NCBI GenBank assembly: GCA_037957365.1
Contig: JARHVA010000459.1
Span: forward strand, 715,001-779,000
DNA from: Torreya grandis
Taxonomy: Eukaryota > Streptophyta > Pinopsida > Cupressales > Taxaceae
DNA length: 64,000 nt
Direction of reading: 5' to 3'
The translations under genes and the position numbers were made by a program. Below, piece by piece: positions 26,601 through 39,130 of the stretch. Each line of letters opens with the position of its first letter. Within the stretch, counting starts at the first letter, position 1. The notes beneath the pieces were generated by a model, which had not been told where the DNA came from, made no database searches, and saw only the letters and a program-made list of their open reading frames with translations.

Positions 26601-27162
26601 TAAAATATTATTAATATTTTATATAGGTTATATGTATAAATAATAAGCTCATATACCCTAATCAAGTCAAGAAGAGGGTTAGTTGAGTAAAGAGGGCTAT
26701 AAGGTAGTTTGAGAGGGATAAGAGTGTGAAGACATAAATAAGTGTTCATGATCAGCTGGTTGAGAAACAATATGTCATAAATTTTATCAAATAAATCAAG
26801 TGTCTAAGTTGGTGGTGAGTCATCTAGGGGGTTGGTGCTTCCTTACAATTTGGTGCTTGTTAAATCCTAACTGAGTTGGTACTTAGCTAGTTAGGATTGG
26901 TAACTCCATGTGAAATGAGTGATTCACTAAATTTTTCATTTTTATTATAGGAATATATTTAATTTTTATACATAAGTGGTTTTTTTTACCTTGAGGTTTT
27001 CCCACATATGTGACGTTTTCTTGTGTTTCATGCTTATGTGGATAAGTTTTTATGCTTACTAGATCTATGTACTTGTTTGAATGGTTCATAGTTATTTAAG
27101 TGAAATTGATAAGTAAGGTTTTTAATATTGATTCAAACTCCCCATTAATTTTTATTCCAACA
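23682..27162 (+). repeat. Element A 5' LTR
   Basis: It matches 29815-33224: near the start CATTGATGTCAAGGT and AAATATGCATGGTGAGTGG, later GTGAGAAGGTGTGCATAGTG, TAGGTGTTGTAGGT, CATCTAGGGGGTTGGTG, and ending ATTCCAACA before the primer site. Two minus-strand open frames in the 26.4-27.1 kb part have look-alikes at the same place in the other LTR; they follow from shared LTR sequence, not from genes. Confidence 0.88.
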
Positions 27163-27180
27163 TTTGGTATCATATCATGT
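27163..27180 (+). promoter_or_regulatory. Element A primer-binding site (tRNA-iMet type)
   Basis: TTTGGTATCATATCATG directly follows the CCAACA end of the 5' LTR. Plant copia elements prime from initiator tRNA-Met with TGGTATCAGAGC, of which TGGTATCA is intact here. Confidence 0.82.
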
Positions 27181-27259
27181 CTTTCTAATCCAGACTAATA
27201 GCGTAAAGGAGATTCTAGAAGCAAGTATTCTTAGTCAACAAGCTCAAGGTGGTTTCTCT

Positions 27260-29120
27260 ACCAATAAAGATCCATTATTCAATTAGACTAATTATGCATT
27301 TTAGATCATAAAAATGGGGAAACATATAATGTAAATTGTTTATGGCATATTATAGTTAATTATGGATGGGTACACTCCACCTCCTACATCACCAACTGAT
27401 ACAACAAGTAAGATGGAAAGTGAGAGTAATTCTAAGGAAATGAATGTTATTCTATGTGGCCTATTAAAGGAAAAGTTTATGAAGGTGATTAAATATGAGT
27501 AAGCCAAGTTGATATAGGAAAAATTTATTACTATCTATGAAGGAGACAACAGGGTGAATATGGTCAAGTTACATACCTGCTAGAGATAGTTTAAAAGTCT
27601 GAATATGAAAGAAGATGAAACCATTACATCTTACCGATTGAAGGTTGATGAAGTTATAAATGCCATTAAAAGATTAGGATAATAAGTGAAAGAATATATA
27701 GTTGTTCAAAAGTTATTGAGGTCACTAATTACTAAGTTTTATTCTAAGGTGTCTCTAGTAGAAGAGATGCAAGATTTTGACATACTAGAAATAGATTGGA
27801 TTCATGGCATCTTGACTACCTATGAGATGAGAATAAATTAAGGAAAACCTCCAAATAAGGGACTAACATTTAGAACTGATAAAAATTAAAAAACCAAGAA
27901 TTTTAAAGATGAGGTATGTTCAAATGTTGATAATGATGAACTAATAGCCATGTTTGCTAAGAATTTGAGATGTGGATCTATACAAGGGCAAGTTGCCTTT
28001 CAAATATTTAAACTATGGTAAGATTGGTCACTTTCCATCTAAGTGTCCTAATAATGATAATATTTATCATGATTAATAACATGATGAATATCATGGAGAT
28101 TATAAGAAGGTATAAAAGTCTAAAAAAAACAAGAAAGATTTCAAGAGGTATGAAGGTAGGAAAGGGTCATTCAAAAATAATAGAAGTTTTTATACCAAAG
28201 AAGATAATAAATCATCTGATGTAAGTGACTCAAGTTCATCTAATAGTGATGATGATAGTAATGAACATGAACATGACAACAATGAAACCTTATTCATGGT
28301 TATAGAAATAGGTAATGAGTTGTGTTCATATGGGAAAGGCCTTATGGATGATGAAGAATCATATGAAGAAGAGGTTGAGATGAACCTTGAATCATAATTG
28401 TTGACTACTCTAAATAAGTTGAAGTTTCAAATAAAGAAGAATCACAAACTAAGATCATTAGTTAAGGACTATGAAAAAAAAATTGGTTTGTTTTAATAAA
28501 TATTGAGTAACACATCCAAGGAGTATGATGAGATCATCAATCAAATTGAATCATAGATGGAAATAGTCACTACAATCCTAAAGGCTTAAGAGGAAGAATG
28601 CACCAGGTATGGAATTAAAATAGAATCCTTAAAAATTGAGTTAGATCAATCATCTAGAAATTTGAAGACCTTTATGAAATTTGAAAAGAGTGTAGATGAT
28701 TTAGACATCTTGAGTAATCAGAAGTCTACAAGTGATAAGATAGGTCTTAGTTTTATAGAAGACCAAAAGAAGGTAGCATAAGTAAAGGAGAAGGATAATG
28801 AAGAAAAGAAGTTCAATAAGAAAATACCAACCATACAACATAATGCGATGAGGTATTCAAATTCATTCAATGGTTACTATTTTTTATGAAATTAGTTTGG
28901 TCATAGAGTGATAGAGTGTAAAAGACCATCTAAAAATGAATATGCATGGGATTATGAAATGAATAATTAGTCAAGTGGTATGTATTAGGTTTTTTCATAT
29001 AGTTTTCATAATGTGGGATACATTTCAAGATTATAGCCTAATATATTTCTAATTCCATCAAGTCAGAACAAGAAGTTTGAATCCCCTAGAGTGCAAGAAA
29101 GAAAGCAAATCAATGTATGA
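27260..29120 (+). pseudogene. Element A gag remnant (UBN2 domain, coiled coil, zinc knuckles)
   Basis: This is the former copia nucleocapsid/capsid protein. The UBN2-type gag domain is readable at about 27260-27860 (a FN-TNYAF--IKM start, KEDETITSYRLKVDE near 27610, LLRSLITKFYSKVS near 27712). A zinc knuckle follows in another frame (about 28005-28050) as YLNYGKIGHFPSKC, where the first two Cys of C-x2-C-x4-H-x4-C are now Tyr. Then come an acidic Ser/Asp-rich region and a long charged helical region (28380-28860) rich in Lys/Glu/Leu heptads. A second knuckle remnant (FGHRVIECK, about 28890) ends it. Stops are TAA/TAG/TGA mostly at Gln and Trp positions. Pol is missing after this point. Confidence 0.82.
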
Positions 29121-29814
29121 AAACTAAAGATAGTAAAGGTGAGTCATGATTAGTCTACAATCTCAAATGGACTATTTTATATGGTATACAATACGCTAGA
29201 TGTGAAATCAAGTTAATAATGTTCATTATAAGACTAGATTGTTGATCACACATATGATGAAGTGGTCAAGTCAAAGAGATTAATAAATCCTAACATGATC
29301 CTAAAATATATCCAGTCTTGTGAGATCATAATGATTTGGGAATCTCCTAAGTGTGTGTTGTTTTAGATCTCTATAAAAGGAATGAATATTTTATGATTCA
29401 TAGAGACACTATTATATTATCAAAGTCATGGTGGGTGTTTTAATTGAGGGGGATATATTTAGGTTATTCATAAGCTCCAAGTGTAGTTGATGACATGAAT
29501 ATGGTGGCCTAGTGTTTGATCAAATATGTGTGTCATATAAATCATGTGAAGGATAACTTTAGTGATATCGATATCTTAGCTCATATAATGATGGTATGTA
29601 TGAACTAAGGGGGAGAATGTTCTATTAATGCTTCATATTATGTGTGTTGAGATTTTATTACAAAAATGTTGGATTCCAATCATTCTAGTATGTATGACCC
29701 TTTACCATTAATGTCAAAGGGGAATAGAATTCAAGAAGTAAGATTGATCATATTGGTGGAGATGAGATTGATTAGTTTGAATAATTTTTTTACATAAATT
29801 ACAAATGGGGAGTT
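29121..29814 (+). other. Element A post-gag non-coding tail
   Basis: About 700 bases between gag and the 3' LTR show no copia polymerase motif. ATGTCAAAGGGGAATAG near 29711 resembles the purine-rich stretch common before copia 3' LTRs. AAATGGGGAGT (29802-29812) is the likely polypurine tract next to the LTR start TGTTAAGAAG. Confidence 0.6.
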
Positions 29815-32061
29815 TGTTAAGAAGTTTTGTCATTGATGTCAAGGTGTATCTAGTAAATATGCATGGTGAGTGGTCTTTAAGGAATGAGCTTGTGTGGGAC
29901 AAGATAGAATTTAATAAAACCTAATGCCTATATGTTTAGATATAATTTGAAATAAACCTAATGATTCTTATATTATTTATTGTCAAGGTTCAGGTCAAGA
30001 GAGTATTAAATCATATTTGAGTACTAGTTCTTGTGTACAAGGTGTCTTGAGAAGCCTAGTTTAGACTCTGTGAGAAGGTGTGCATAGTGAATTTTGGTGA
30101 ATTAAGTAAGAAAATTATTGTTATAAGTTTTTTTTATCATTGTTTAACCATGAAAAAGAAGTGTATATACTTTTAGAATTGTTTTAAGGTTAGTTGTCAA
30201 GTTTCAAGTGCTTAAGAAGTCTAGTTATGGCACTAGTCATTACATGAAGAGACCTGGAGAAAAGTTATGAGTATGATGACTTAGTAATATGATTTCACAT
30301 AGTCATGGATGTATGTATAGGTCATTTTATCATCAATTTTAGTCATTATATCACTCATAAGAGTAAAATGGTAGGACTTAAAGATCAAGTATGCAACTAA
30401 ACCACTTACAGGCCATGTCTAGCCTATTGAGGCATTACAATCTATGATAAAGACACATGAAGGATGTATGGAAATATTTAACCATGATATATGTTTATTG
30501 AGTACGTAATTGAGGTGTAAATAATATGAAAATATTCACGGAGGTTAGTTTCAAGGCTTGATTTGATTTGCAGGTCAAGGTCTAGAGAGTAAAGAGAGAG
30601 TATAGCCTAATGAGGGGTCATGATCAGTATTATATGTTGTTTCAATCATTTTCAAAAAGTTTTAGGTCATGTTTTGAAATCAAAGGCATGAAAAGTGGTT
30701 TTAAGGTCTATCAAGTACATAGAATAAAGGCATTCAAACTCGAGAAGGACTTTTAAATTGTTCATTGGCATGTGTAACATATTCATGGGAACCTAAGATA
30801 TGAAGGTTATATGGATAAGTTTCCTAGATAATAACTATAAGAATTGGTTTTTTATTTAAGGGGCAATCCTTTATGAACAATCGTTAACACTAAAACCTGT
30901 GTTAAACCTCTCTAAAACCTTAACAAGGACTTGATGTGAAATATATTGATCAAGATAGCCCAAAATGGTCTCAAATTAATATATAAATTTTTTTATCTTA
31001 TATTAAAATCTCCTAGTCACCTTCAATTGTGATTGAGTTGTCAAGGGTGTGAGTAGACCCTATAAGAAAGTGTACATTTCTAAAAAAATTATTATAGTAG
31101 TCAGAGTTGACCAAGTCAAATTTTAAACATAGATGTAGGTTGAATATTGAGACTCATAGTTGATGTCATTTGTGGTTTATGTATTGGTTCTAACCCTCAA
31201 TTTTGATAATCTAGTCATCCAAGTTAGCCAGTTGTTAACAGGTCTAATGATGCAAATAGTGAGAAACCTAAGTAATAGTGACAAGATGATTAGGAATGTG
31301 TTATTATGAAATAGGGATGAAAAAATTACATGGATATGTTATTTAGGAATTTTAATATATACCCATGTGTGTTATAAGTTTTGGAGGTTAGTGGCTATAG
31401 TGAAAAAGTTACTCACAAGTTGACTTGTCTAGCTCAGTGAGGTCTATTTATAGAGAGGTTATGAGATTGGTCTATAAAACCAATATTTACATTTGAAAAT
31501 ATTATATTTCTATCTAAATGTGGTATAATTACACAATATAATCATAAAAAATCATCATAATTCATTGAATATGTCTACATAGGTGTTGTAGGTTTGAGTC
31601 ACCATGATTGTGCTTTAAAGTAAATTGGTAACTCTGGGTAAGCAAGTTATAGTGATGAGTTTGAAGCCCTATACCATAAGTTGATATATATAATTCACAT
31701 GGTTTTTTTAATTGAAATTATTTATCATGATTTTTTAAATCTTGTAATTCAGTGAAAGTGATTGGAATGTTGAAGCCGAAATGGCTTATTTGGTTTTGGA
31801 TTGATTATGTGTAGTGAGGTCAAAAGATTGGTATGCAAAACCAATATTTGACATCAGACCTTATGTTTTATATATTTAAAATTGGACTATATATTTAAAA
31901 TTATAATTGATCATGATAAATTTTCTTTCAGGTGTTTAAATTCAAGTTGTTCATGACTGGGTTCTGGAGTGTTCTGGCAATTCTGAGTGGGTTATTTGTA
32001 GAGAAGGTTTTGAGTCCTTTTGACCTAATTTGTCAAGTATAAATCATATGGTTATGACTAT

Positions 32062-32126
<65 letters not shown>

Positions 32127-33224
32127 ATATGTATGTATATATTATGTTTACGTGTATAAATTGTGTACATACTTTAGTTTTGTTTGGCAGACTTTTTGTA
32201 GGTTCATAAGCCTAATTGTGAATAATGCTTAGGGTGTGCTTCAACTAGTGGTTGGAGCCAAAAATTATCATGGACATAAGATTATATTATTATGGCTCTA
32301 TTTGAGTGTAATATTAATTTTTAATATCAATTTTTTAGTTTTAAATTGGTCTAAATAAATCAAAGGGTAACATGTGCTAATGAAGGCCTAATTGATTTAG
32401 GTCTCCTTAAGGCCTAAAAGAGGTTTTGGTATTTCAAGTAGTGGATGACTTATTTTAATGATTTATTACTATATGAAACATTTTATAAGACATATTTTAA
32501 GGATAATATATGTGTGCAAGTGTCTATGGATGATTGAGATGTATATGAGCAAGAGGCTTGTATATATACAAGGTAGTTTTAGGCATATATGTGTGTAGAT
32601 GATAAGCGAATGAAATAGAAAACTTGGGAAGTAGAATAATGTCTTGTAAACCATATAAATATTGTATATAAATTGTGACAAATATTTTATATATGTTATA
32701 TGTATGAAAAATAAGGTCATATGACCTAATCAAGTCAACAAGAGGGTTAGCTGAGTGAAAAAGGATAGAATGTAATTTGAGAGGGATAAGAGTGTGAAGA
32801 GATAAAGAGGTGGTAATAATCAATTAGTTGAGAAACAAGATGTCATAAATGTGATCAAATAAATAATTTGGATATGTTAGTGTTGATTCATCTAGGGGGT
32901 TAGTGTTTCCTTGCAAGTTTATGCTTGCTAAAGCCTAAGTTGGTACTTAGCTAGTTGGAGTTGGTACTCCATGTGAAGTTGGTACTTCACTAAATTTGGT
33001 GTTTGTATTATAGGACTGTATTCAATTTTTAGATATCAATGGGTTTTCTTCCCCTTAATAGTTTCCCACATATGTGATGTGTTTTTATGTTTCATGTTTA
33101 CGTGGATAAGTGTTTATGATTTCTAGATCTATGTACATGTTTGAATGGTTCATAATTACTTAAGTGAAATTTATAAGTAAGATTTTGAAGACTGATTCAT
33201 CCCCTATCAATCATTGTGCTTACA
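29815..33224 (+). repeat. Element A 3' LTR
   Basis: It begins TGTTAAGAAGTTTTGTCATTG after a purine-rich tract, ends near TTGTGCTTACA, and is collinear with 23682-27162. It differs from the 5' copy by many substitutions and by an inserted dinucleotide microsatellite at 32061-32141. Confidence 0.88.
32061..32141. repeat. (TA)n(TG)n microsatellite within element A 3' LTR
   Basis: TA repeats (32061-32080) pass into about twenty TG units (to about 32122), then TATG/TATATG variants. The matching place in the 5' LTR (about 26045) has only a short ATATATATAC stretch, so the expansion happened after insertion. Confidence 0.93.
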
Positions 33225-34640
33225 ATAAGGCCCATCTTGGAATATAATTCAAGACTTATGAAATAATATTGGTTTATTATTCTTATAATAACCAACTCAT
33301 TCATATTTATAAATGAACTTCAATACTAGTTGGCACTTATATTTTATCTAGATTCAATAGTGCATAGAATAAAATAAGTAAATGAAGAACACGTAGTGAA
33401 GATAAAACTTGAAAAATTGAATGAAATTCAAAATAATCTAACAAATATATAAAAAATATCAAAAGAGAGGGGTTAGGGATAAAGAGGAGATAAGACCACT
33501 TTGTAGTAGAAACAAATATGATTATATTGAGTAGATATGTCTATTTAAGTAAATGAGTCTCTACTCAACCAATATGGAATAACCAAAAGAAAAATAAATG
33601 AGGGTCCTTTTAGATTTATATATGGTGATAGATCAAGGGATCGATGGAATATATAGTTATAATCAACCCATGGATAGGTCCCCATCTTGGCTACATCTAT
33701 ATATCTATCTAGATATCAAGAAAAGATGAGGGGGCAAGATATAAAGATGAAGTAGTTATGCAAATAGAGTGAAACTAGCCACTATATACACAAGCATGCA
33801 AAGAATATCAACCCACCAAGATTTCATATGAAAATTTAGTTCATGAAATGTAAATGGGGATTTATCATATACATAAATAAATTATATAACTAAGTCAAAA
33901 TAGCCTCTACTTATGCAAAAAATGGAAAACTAACTAGAAAGCATAAGGGGTATAGTCTTCTATTCTAACTTCTAATACTAAATGTACCAAACCTTAATAT
34001 AATGGATAATTGGTTTTTTATAATAAATTCAATCCTATGGAGTCACTCAATTATCCAACTATGAGGTGGTTGCAAGAATTCAATGAGACATGTCTAATTG
34101 AGATCAAATTTGAATCAGATCCCACTCTATCCTAAGTATAATAATATCAAGACCATGTAAACTGATATTTGAATTTAACTTGGGTGGATCCATATAGTTT
34201 AACACTCATCAAAAAACTTCATTGGCCCCAATATATTTATCAAGGGCCATGTTTGATCAAGACAAATTTTTATCTTTTATGTCCTCAAATTAAATTTGCA
34301 AGGACATAATTTGTTGACATTTGTAAGAATGCCTAGTTATCCATGACTTACATTATGATTGTCATGCCTAATTAAGGCATTTTTTTATCATTTTATGGTT
34401 TATGCTCACCGAACCCTAATGTGCATTCCATATCATAGCCATCCCACTGACTAACCTCAAGCTTTACATCCCATTATTTCTATGCCACTAAAAGTAAATA
34501 TATGGCTTGGATGAGAAATATGGCCATCAAATTTGGGCATTGATCCCTTTCATGTAGGTTCATGTATCTTCATTAAGAATATAATGTTATATGGTTAATT
34601 TTCATTGTGTATGAAATTCAATGTGCCCTTCATTGTCAAG
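33225..34640. other. Unassigned AT-rich DNA
   Basis: I see no coding frame, LTR partner or tandem repeat that I can name between element A and the motif-bearing stretch that follows. Confidence 0.45.
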
Positions 34641-35870
34641 GTTGATGTTATGTGGTATAATTTCATTGCTTCATGACTTGGATAAGGGGCTTAGATATCT
34701 TAACTTATAGCTAGCTAGAGTGAAAATAGATCTTGATGAGTGGAAATATCCCATTCACCCATATCTTGTTAGTCCTACCCCAATGTTCAATGTGTCTTGA
34801 CTACATTAGAGGCCCCAAATGTTTGTGTGTGGCCTCATCCTTAGTACTCAATTGATCTCCCTTCTACCTAACTATTATGATTGACATGGGAGCATGGGTT
34901 ATTGAGATGTTTTTCTATGGCATAATTCCATTAACCTAGAGAGTATACCACTTTATCACTTTTTAATAACCATTTGAGGGATAAATAAAACTAGATTATG
35001 CCATGTGGCATCATCCCATGCACCTAGAGGATCTCTGGGTGGACTCTTAATTTAAGGTGATCTAGAGAAGAGGATAATAGAGGTCTCATTAGGTGGCATA
35101 TCCTCACTCATATTGGGCCTAAAATAAAATAAACTAACCATTACATTTTGAATTACTCAATTTTAAATGAAAATGATAAAATTCAAAAAATTAAAAGGAA
35201 AGGCAAAATATCATAGAATTATATATTTAAAAAGGGGGATTTTTTCCAAAGACATCCAATTTTATCCATTTTAAATATAAAATGACTAAGTCTAAAGATT
35301 AAATAGTATCATCACAATCAATTTTAAATTATTATTAAAATAAATAGACTCAAAATCAATAAATTTAAGAAAATGTAAACAATTTATCCCAAATGGAAAG
35401 CATTCAAATTCTTGGCAGTCTTGAAAATATAGACAACCATTAAATCTACCCTCATGCAATCCTGATGTGGATGCCAATGTGTCATCTATTTTTTAGGTTC
35501 ATGCCACACAATAATAATTCACTCATCATCTACCTAATTTATTGGTAACTTTGGATAACTACATATAATTTATTGATGAGGTGATATATTGACACGTATC
35601 AACATATCACTTATTAGGGGCCTCATTGAAGGCTTAGAGACATACAGTCCATCCTTGGGGAGCAGGGAGATAGGATCATGCCACATGGTATGATCCTAGG
35701 CATAAATGATATTGAATATTGATTGAAAGTGTATAGACTATAATAGATCTATGGTGAATTAGCATTATGCCACATGGAATGATCCCATGCATCCATAAGG
35801 TCTTTGGTATAGGCTTGCAGATATAGAAGCTTTGATGAAGTGGGAGCCTAGATTGTGACACTTGTTAGCA
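34640..35870. repeat. Diffuse repeats of an ATGCCACATGG motif
   Basis: A degenerate block of the form ATGCCACATGGNATGATCC recurs near 34995 (ATGCCATGTGGCATCATCC), 35675 and 35765. Looser relatives lie near 34655 and 34918 (GTGGTATAATTTCATT, ATGGCATAATTCCATT). Spacing is irregular. An imperfect 30-base palindrome lies at 35581-35610 (arms GTGATATATTGACA and TATCAACATATCAC around a central CG). No coding potential is seen. Confidence 0.5.
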
Positions 35871-37210
35871 TCTCAAATACCTAGGAGATCAGAGGCTTGC
35901 TTTGAATTTTTAAAGACCCAAGAAATTGAGGAAGCATTATTTTGACATTTGACACCAATTTTCCTTCTTGGAGGATAGAATACTTAGTGAAAAATGACTA
36001 AGTCGTAAAAGGTCCTGAGTAAGTGAGTGATCAACACTTGGAAACTTTAGGATTATTCAAGGACTTGTAGGGGAAGAGGTGATCATTAGTCTATAAAAGG
36101 GAAAAAATATCCATTAGATTTCAAATTTAAACTTTTCCCAAAAATGACTGTCCTAACCAAACAAAAGGCAAAATATAGTAACATTAACAAATAAAGACAT
36201 TTATTTTGTCAAATTTTAATCCAACCAGTCTAACATGAATAAAATGATAGTCTAAAAATAAAAACAATATAAAATTTTAGCCATTTTATTTTGAATATGA
36301 GCATATATGGATCATATTGATAAATAAAAGATCAAGAAAACTCTAAAATAATTAGATAATTTGCACAAATCTAAGGTGAAATGGTCTAAAAATGGAAATT
36401 TTAATGTAGTTCAAAACATGATATAAAATAGACCAAGACTTATTAGATTTAAGTAAATTCAGATAGTTATATCAATGTAATCTTTATTGTAGAGTATTTT
36501 AGACTAAGTGTACATAATGAACCTTTTAAGTTTACACTTAGTTTAAATAGTGAATCAAAAGTAACATTATGACTATAAATTCTTAAGGACCTTTTTCAAT
36601 AAGATCAATAAATAAAATAGGCCTAGACTTGATTAAACTAGAAGTCCAAACTCCATAACAAAAGAGGTTCCATTATTTCAATGATGAAATTAGGGCATTT
36701 TGTGTAATAAACAACAATATTGTTCCCATACCCCACTAAACCTAGTTTCAAGGGTATGTTGAGAGTAACTTCCTTGTGTCAAATTATAACATGTGCACTA
36801 CATAATCAAATGAATTTATGGCTTCCTAAGGTTTAATAAAAATGGAGTCCTAAGTATTTCCTATTACCTTAATGTACATGGAAATTGAAGTTTATGTTTA
36901 GATTTATACTATGGCTATGAGTATTAGGGAAATCCCTTCATGCCATGATGTCTATAAATAATAGTCAAGGATTGTAAACAAATAATTGTGTAGCCCATCA
37001 TGATAATAGTTAAGTAGTTTGAAAAATATCATTGCATAATTTCTAAGGAAAGCTAGAAAAAGAAAATGAAAGTAAAAAATTAATGTTGAAATTAAATTTT
37101 TAATATTTAGTGAATTGAAATAAATATTCAATCATCTTAAAAATAAATGTTTGGTTAATTATTAATAAAAATAAAGGTTAGTTTACCTTTATTATTTTGA
37201 AAAATGAAAG
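35871..37210. other. Unassigned AT-rich DNA
   Basis: No gene, LTR or array is recognised here. The region leads into the palindromic array that precedes repeat F copy 2. Confidence 0.4.
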
Positions 37211-37214
37211 CACA

Positions 37215-37855
37215 CAAAACCATATCATTGTAAGTCGATGTAGTTGTTCACATATTATAGAACTATATCAATATAGGTTGATAGAGTCTATGTAAATAAA
37301 GATAAAAATATGAATAATAAACTTAATTAGATAGTTTTGATAAATTTTGTTACAAAGATGAAAACATATAATTATATCAACCATGGTCAATATAATTTCA
37401 TAGAGAGACAAATAAATTTATAACTAAATCAAATATGGTTAATATAATTATCTGAGTAAACTAAAATTTGATCAAATTTTAAAAAATTAGATACATAACT
37501 AAATCTAAATTCTTAATCAAGTTAAATATAAAAGTGAGTAAACAAAACTATATTAGACTAGGTCAATATAGTCACGTAGAAAGATACATGGTAAATAAAA
37601 TTAGATCAAACTTGGCTGATATAGATGGATAACTAAGGAAAAAATATATATCTAAGTTTAGCACTCTATCACCTATGTCAATGTAGCTTATTGGAAAAAC
37701 ATATATAAATAAAATTGTACCAACCTGTGCTGATATAGTTTCTTGAAAATACATAAAAATTATACTTGATTGACCTACTTTGATGTAGTTTGTTGAAAAT
37801 ATAGATGAATAAAACTATATCAACCTACACCAATATAGTTTTCTAAAATAAAAAA
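37215..37855. repeat. Palindromic-unit tandem array 3
   Basis: Ten to twelve units lie about 45-60 bases apart. Examples are AACCATATCATTGTAAGTCG (37219), ACTATATCAATATAGGTTG (37261), TATATCAACCATGGTCAATA (37372), ACTATATTAGACTAGGTCAA (37547) and ACTATATCAACCTACACCAA (37812). The consensus AACTATATCAACC...GGTTGATATAGTT is the same as in array 2, and each unit is an imperfect palindrome. Spacers often read AAAATA-ATAAATAAA. Confidence 0.78.
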
Positions 37856-37884
37856 ATGCAATGATTAGTTTATTTCAGGTTCAC

Positions 37885-39130
37885 CATAATGTATGCAATG
37901 ATCTAGGATTGACATGTAACTTATCCTATTTAAGAGATCTATACTCTAAAATGTAAATCAAATAAATCTCACTCATACTTAACATATCGATATATGACTA
38001 AATTTATCCACTAAACCTAGAAAGAGGAACACTTATTACACAACATAAATATATAGGTGTATAAAGCCTATAGGAAATAAATCTAATGAAATAACTCGAA
38101 CTAGGTATTCTAATAATGGAATTAATCTAATATAGTATTATCAAGCTAGAAATATAAATAAGGGGGATGGTTAAAAATAAACTAAAAAGGGTGAGGAACC
38201 ATGGTAGGAAAATGAAGGCCTAGGTCACCTAAGGTGGGAAATGGCAAGTTTTAAATACCCTATATCCACACTAAGTATAATTTTAGAGGAGATTCAAACA
38301 AGGATTTATACATTAATTCAAGCTAATAATGATGCCACTTCTATCTATCAAATTGAAAGATCTACGGTTAGAATATACTTATCGTGAAAAAAATTGTCAA
38401 GCCTCAATCTCCCCTTTGGGTAATGGTGATTTGTAACAGATTAATGTGGTTATAAGGATATCAAAGTTTTAACTAATATATATTTTAAGAGGTATCCTCA
38501 TATTACATCCATTATTCCACAATACAAGTATTTTCCCTTAAAGACAAGATGTAAGCAATTGCTTCCCCAAATGTAGACATAATCATAATTATGAGAAATG
38601 ATAATGAAAAAATGATTGTTCATCCTTATTGGACTAAAATGGGCACTTGTATTTATAGTGATGGATGATCCTAACCCTTTCCAAAGATATATTCAATGCC
38701 ATCAACCATCCTTGATATAGTTTTAAAAATGATGGTTTAACCTCAAATTAGGTCAGCTAAGGTTGATATAGTTTTGAAGCATCTTCCATAACTTTTTTAA
38801 TACATTTAATTAGGTTGAGTTAGTTTTAAAATGTGTGGGAATTAATAACTAATACATCCAATCAAGTTGATATAGTCATAAACTAAGGGTATTGGTATAA
38901 TTAGGGGTTATAATGTGGAATATTACTTTGGGGATGAAGTATAATGGAAATGTAGTGGATATATGCATGATATATTAAAAAAAATGTCTCTCTCAAAGCA
39001 TAAATGGTCTACCCACCCAATTTTTGATGCAGCTTTTAAGGTGTGAAATCAAAGAGATTGAAACTTGATAGGTCACTAAAAGAGATAAAGTGTCAGTAAA
39101 TGATAAATTATAAAAATATTATGTGTATAC
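37885..39130 (+). repeat. Dispersed repeat F, copy 2
   Basis: This is a direct, same-orientation copy of 3910-5165 with the same order of blocks (TCCACTAAACCTAG at about 38010, ACCATGGTAGG at about 38198, CACCTAAGGTGGGAAATGG at about 38226, ATTTATAGTGATGGATGATC at about 38651). It contains isolated palindrome half-units (GGTTGATATAGTT near 38762, AAGTTGATATAGTC near 38864), the same word that makes up the array immediately upstream. The copies are well diverged, so the duplication is old. Confidence 0.75.

Larger units (their letters stand above)
23682..33224 (+). mobile_element. Element A: Ty1/copia retrotransposon with gag but no pol
   Basis: Two LTRs of about 3.4 kb flank an internal region of only 2.65 kb. 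This holds a tRNA-Met-type primer site, a copia gag with coiled coil and two zinc-knuckle remnants, a short tail and a polypurine-like tract. Protease, integrase, reverse transcriptase and RNase H are absent. LTR sequence words are shared with element B (for example CATGAAGAGACCT, GTGAGAAGGTATGAG, CTAATGAAGGCCTAATTGA), so the two belong to one family. Long LTRs, a gag-only interior and a related polymerase-bearing element nearby make this a non-autonomous partner type. Confidence 0.85.

Noticed and set aside
26432..26770. 112-codon minus frame, with look-alikes at 32469-32823
   Set aside because: The likeness arises because both lie at the same place in the two LTRs of element A; there is no domain, and stops differ between copies.
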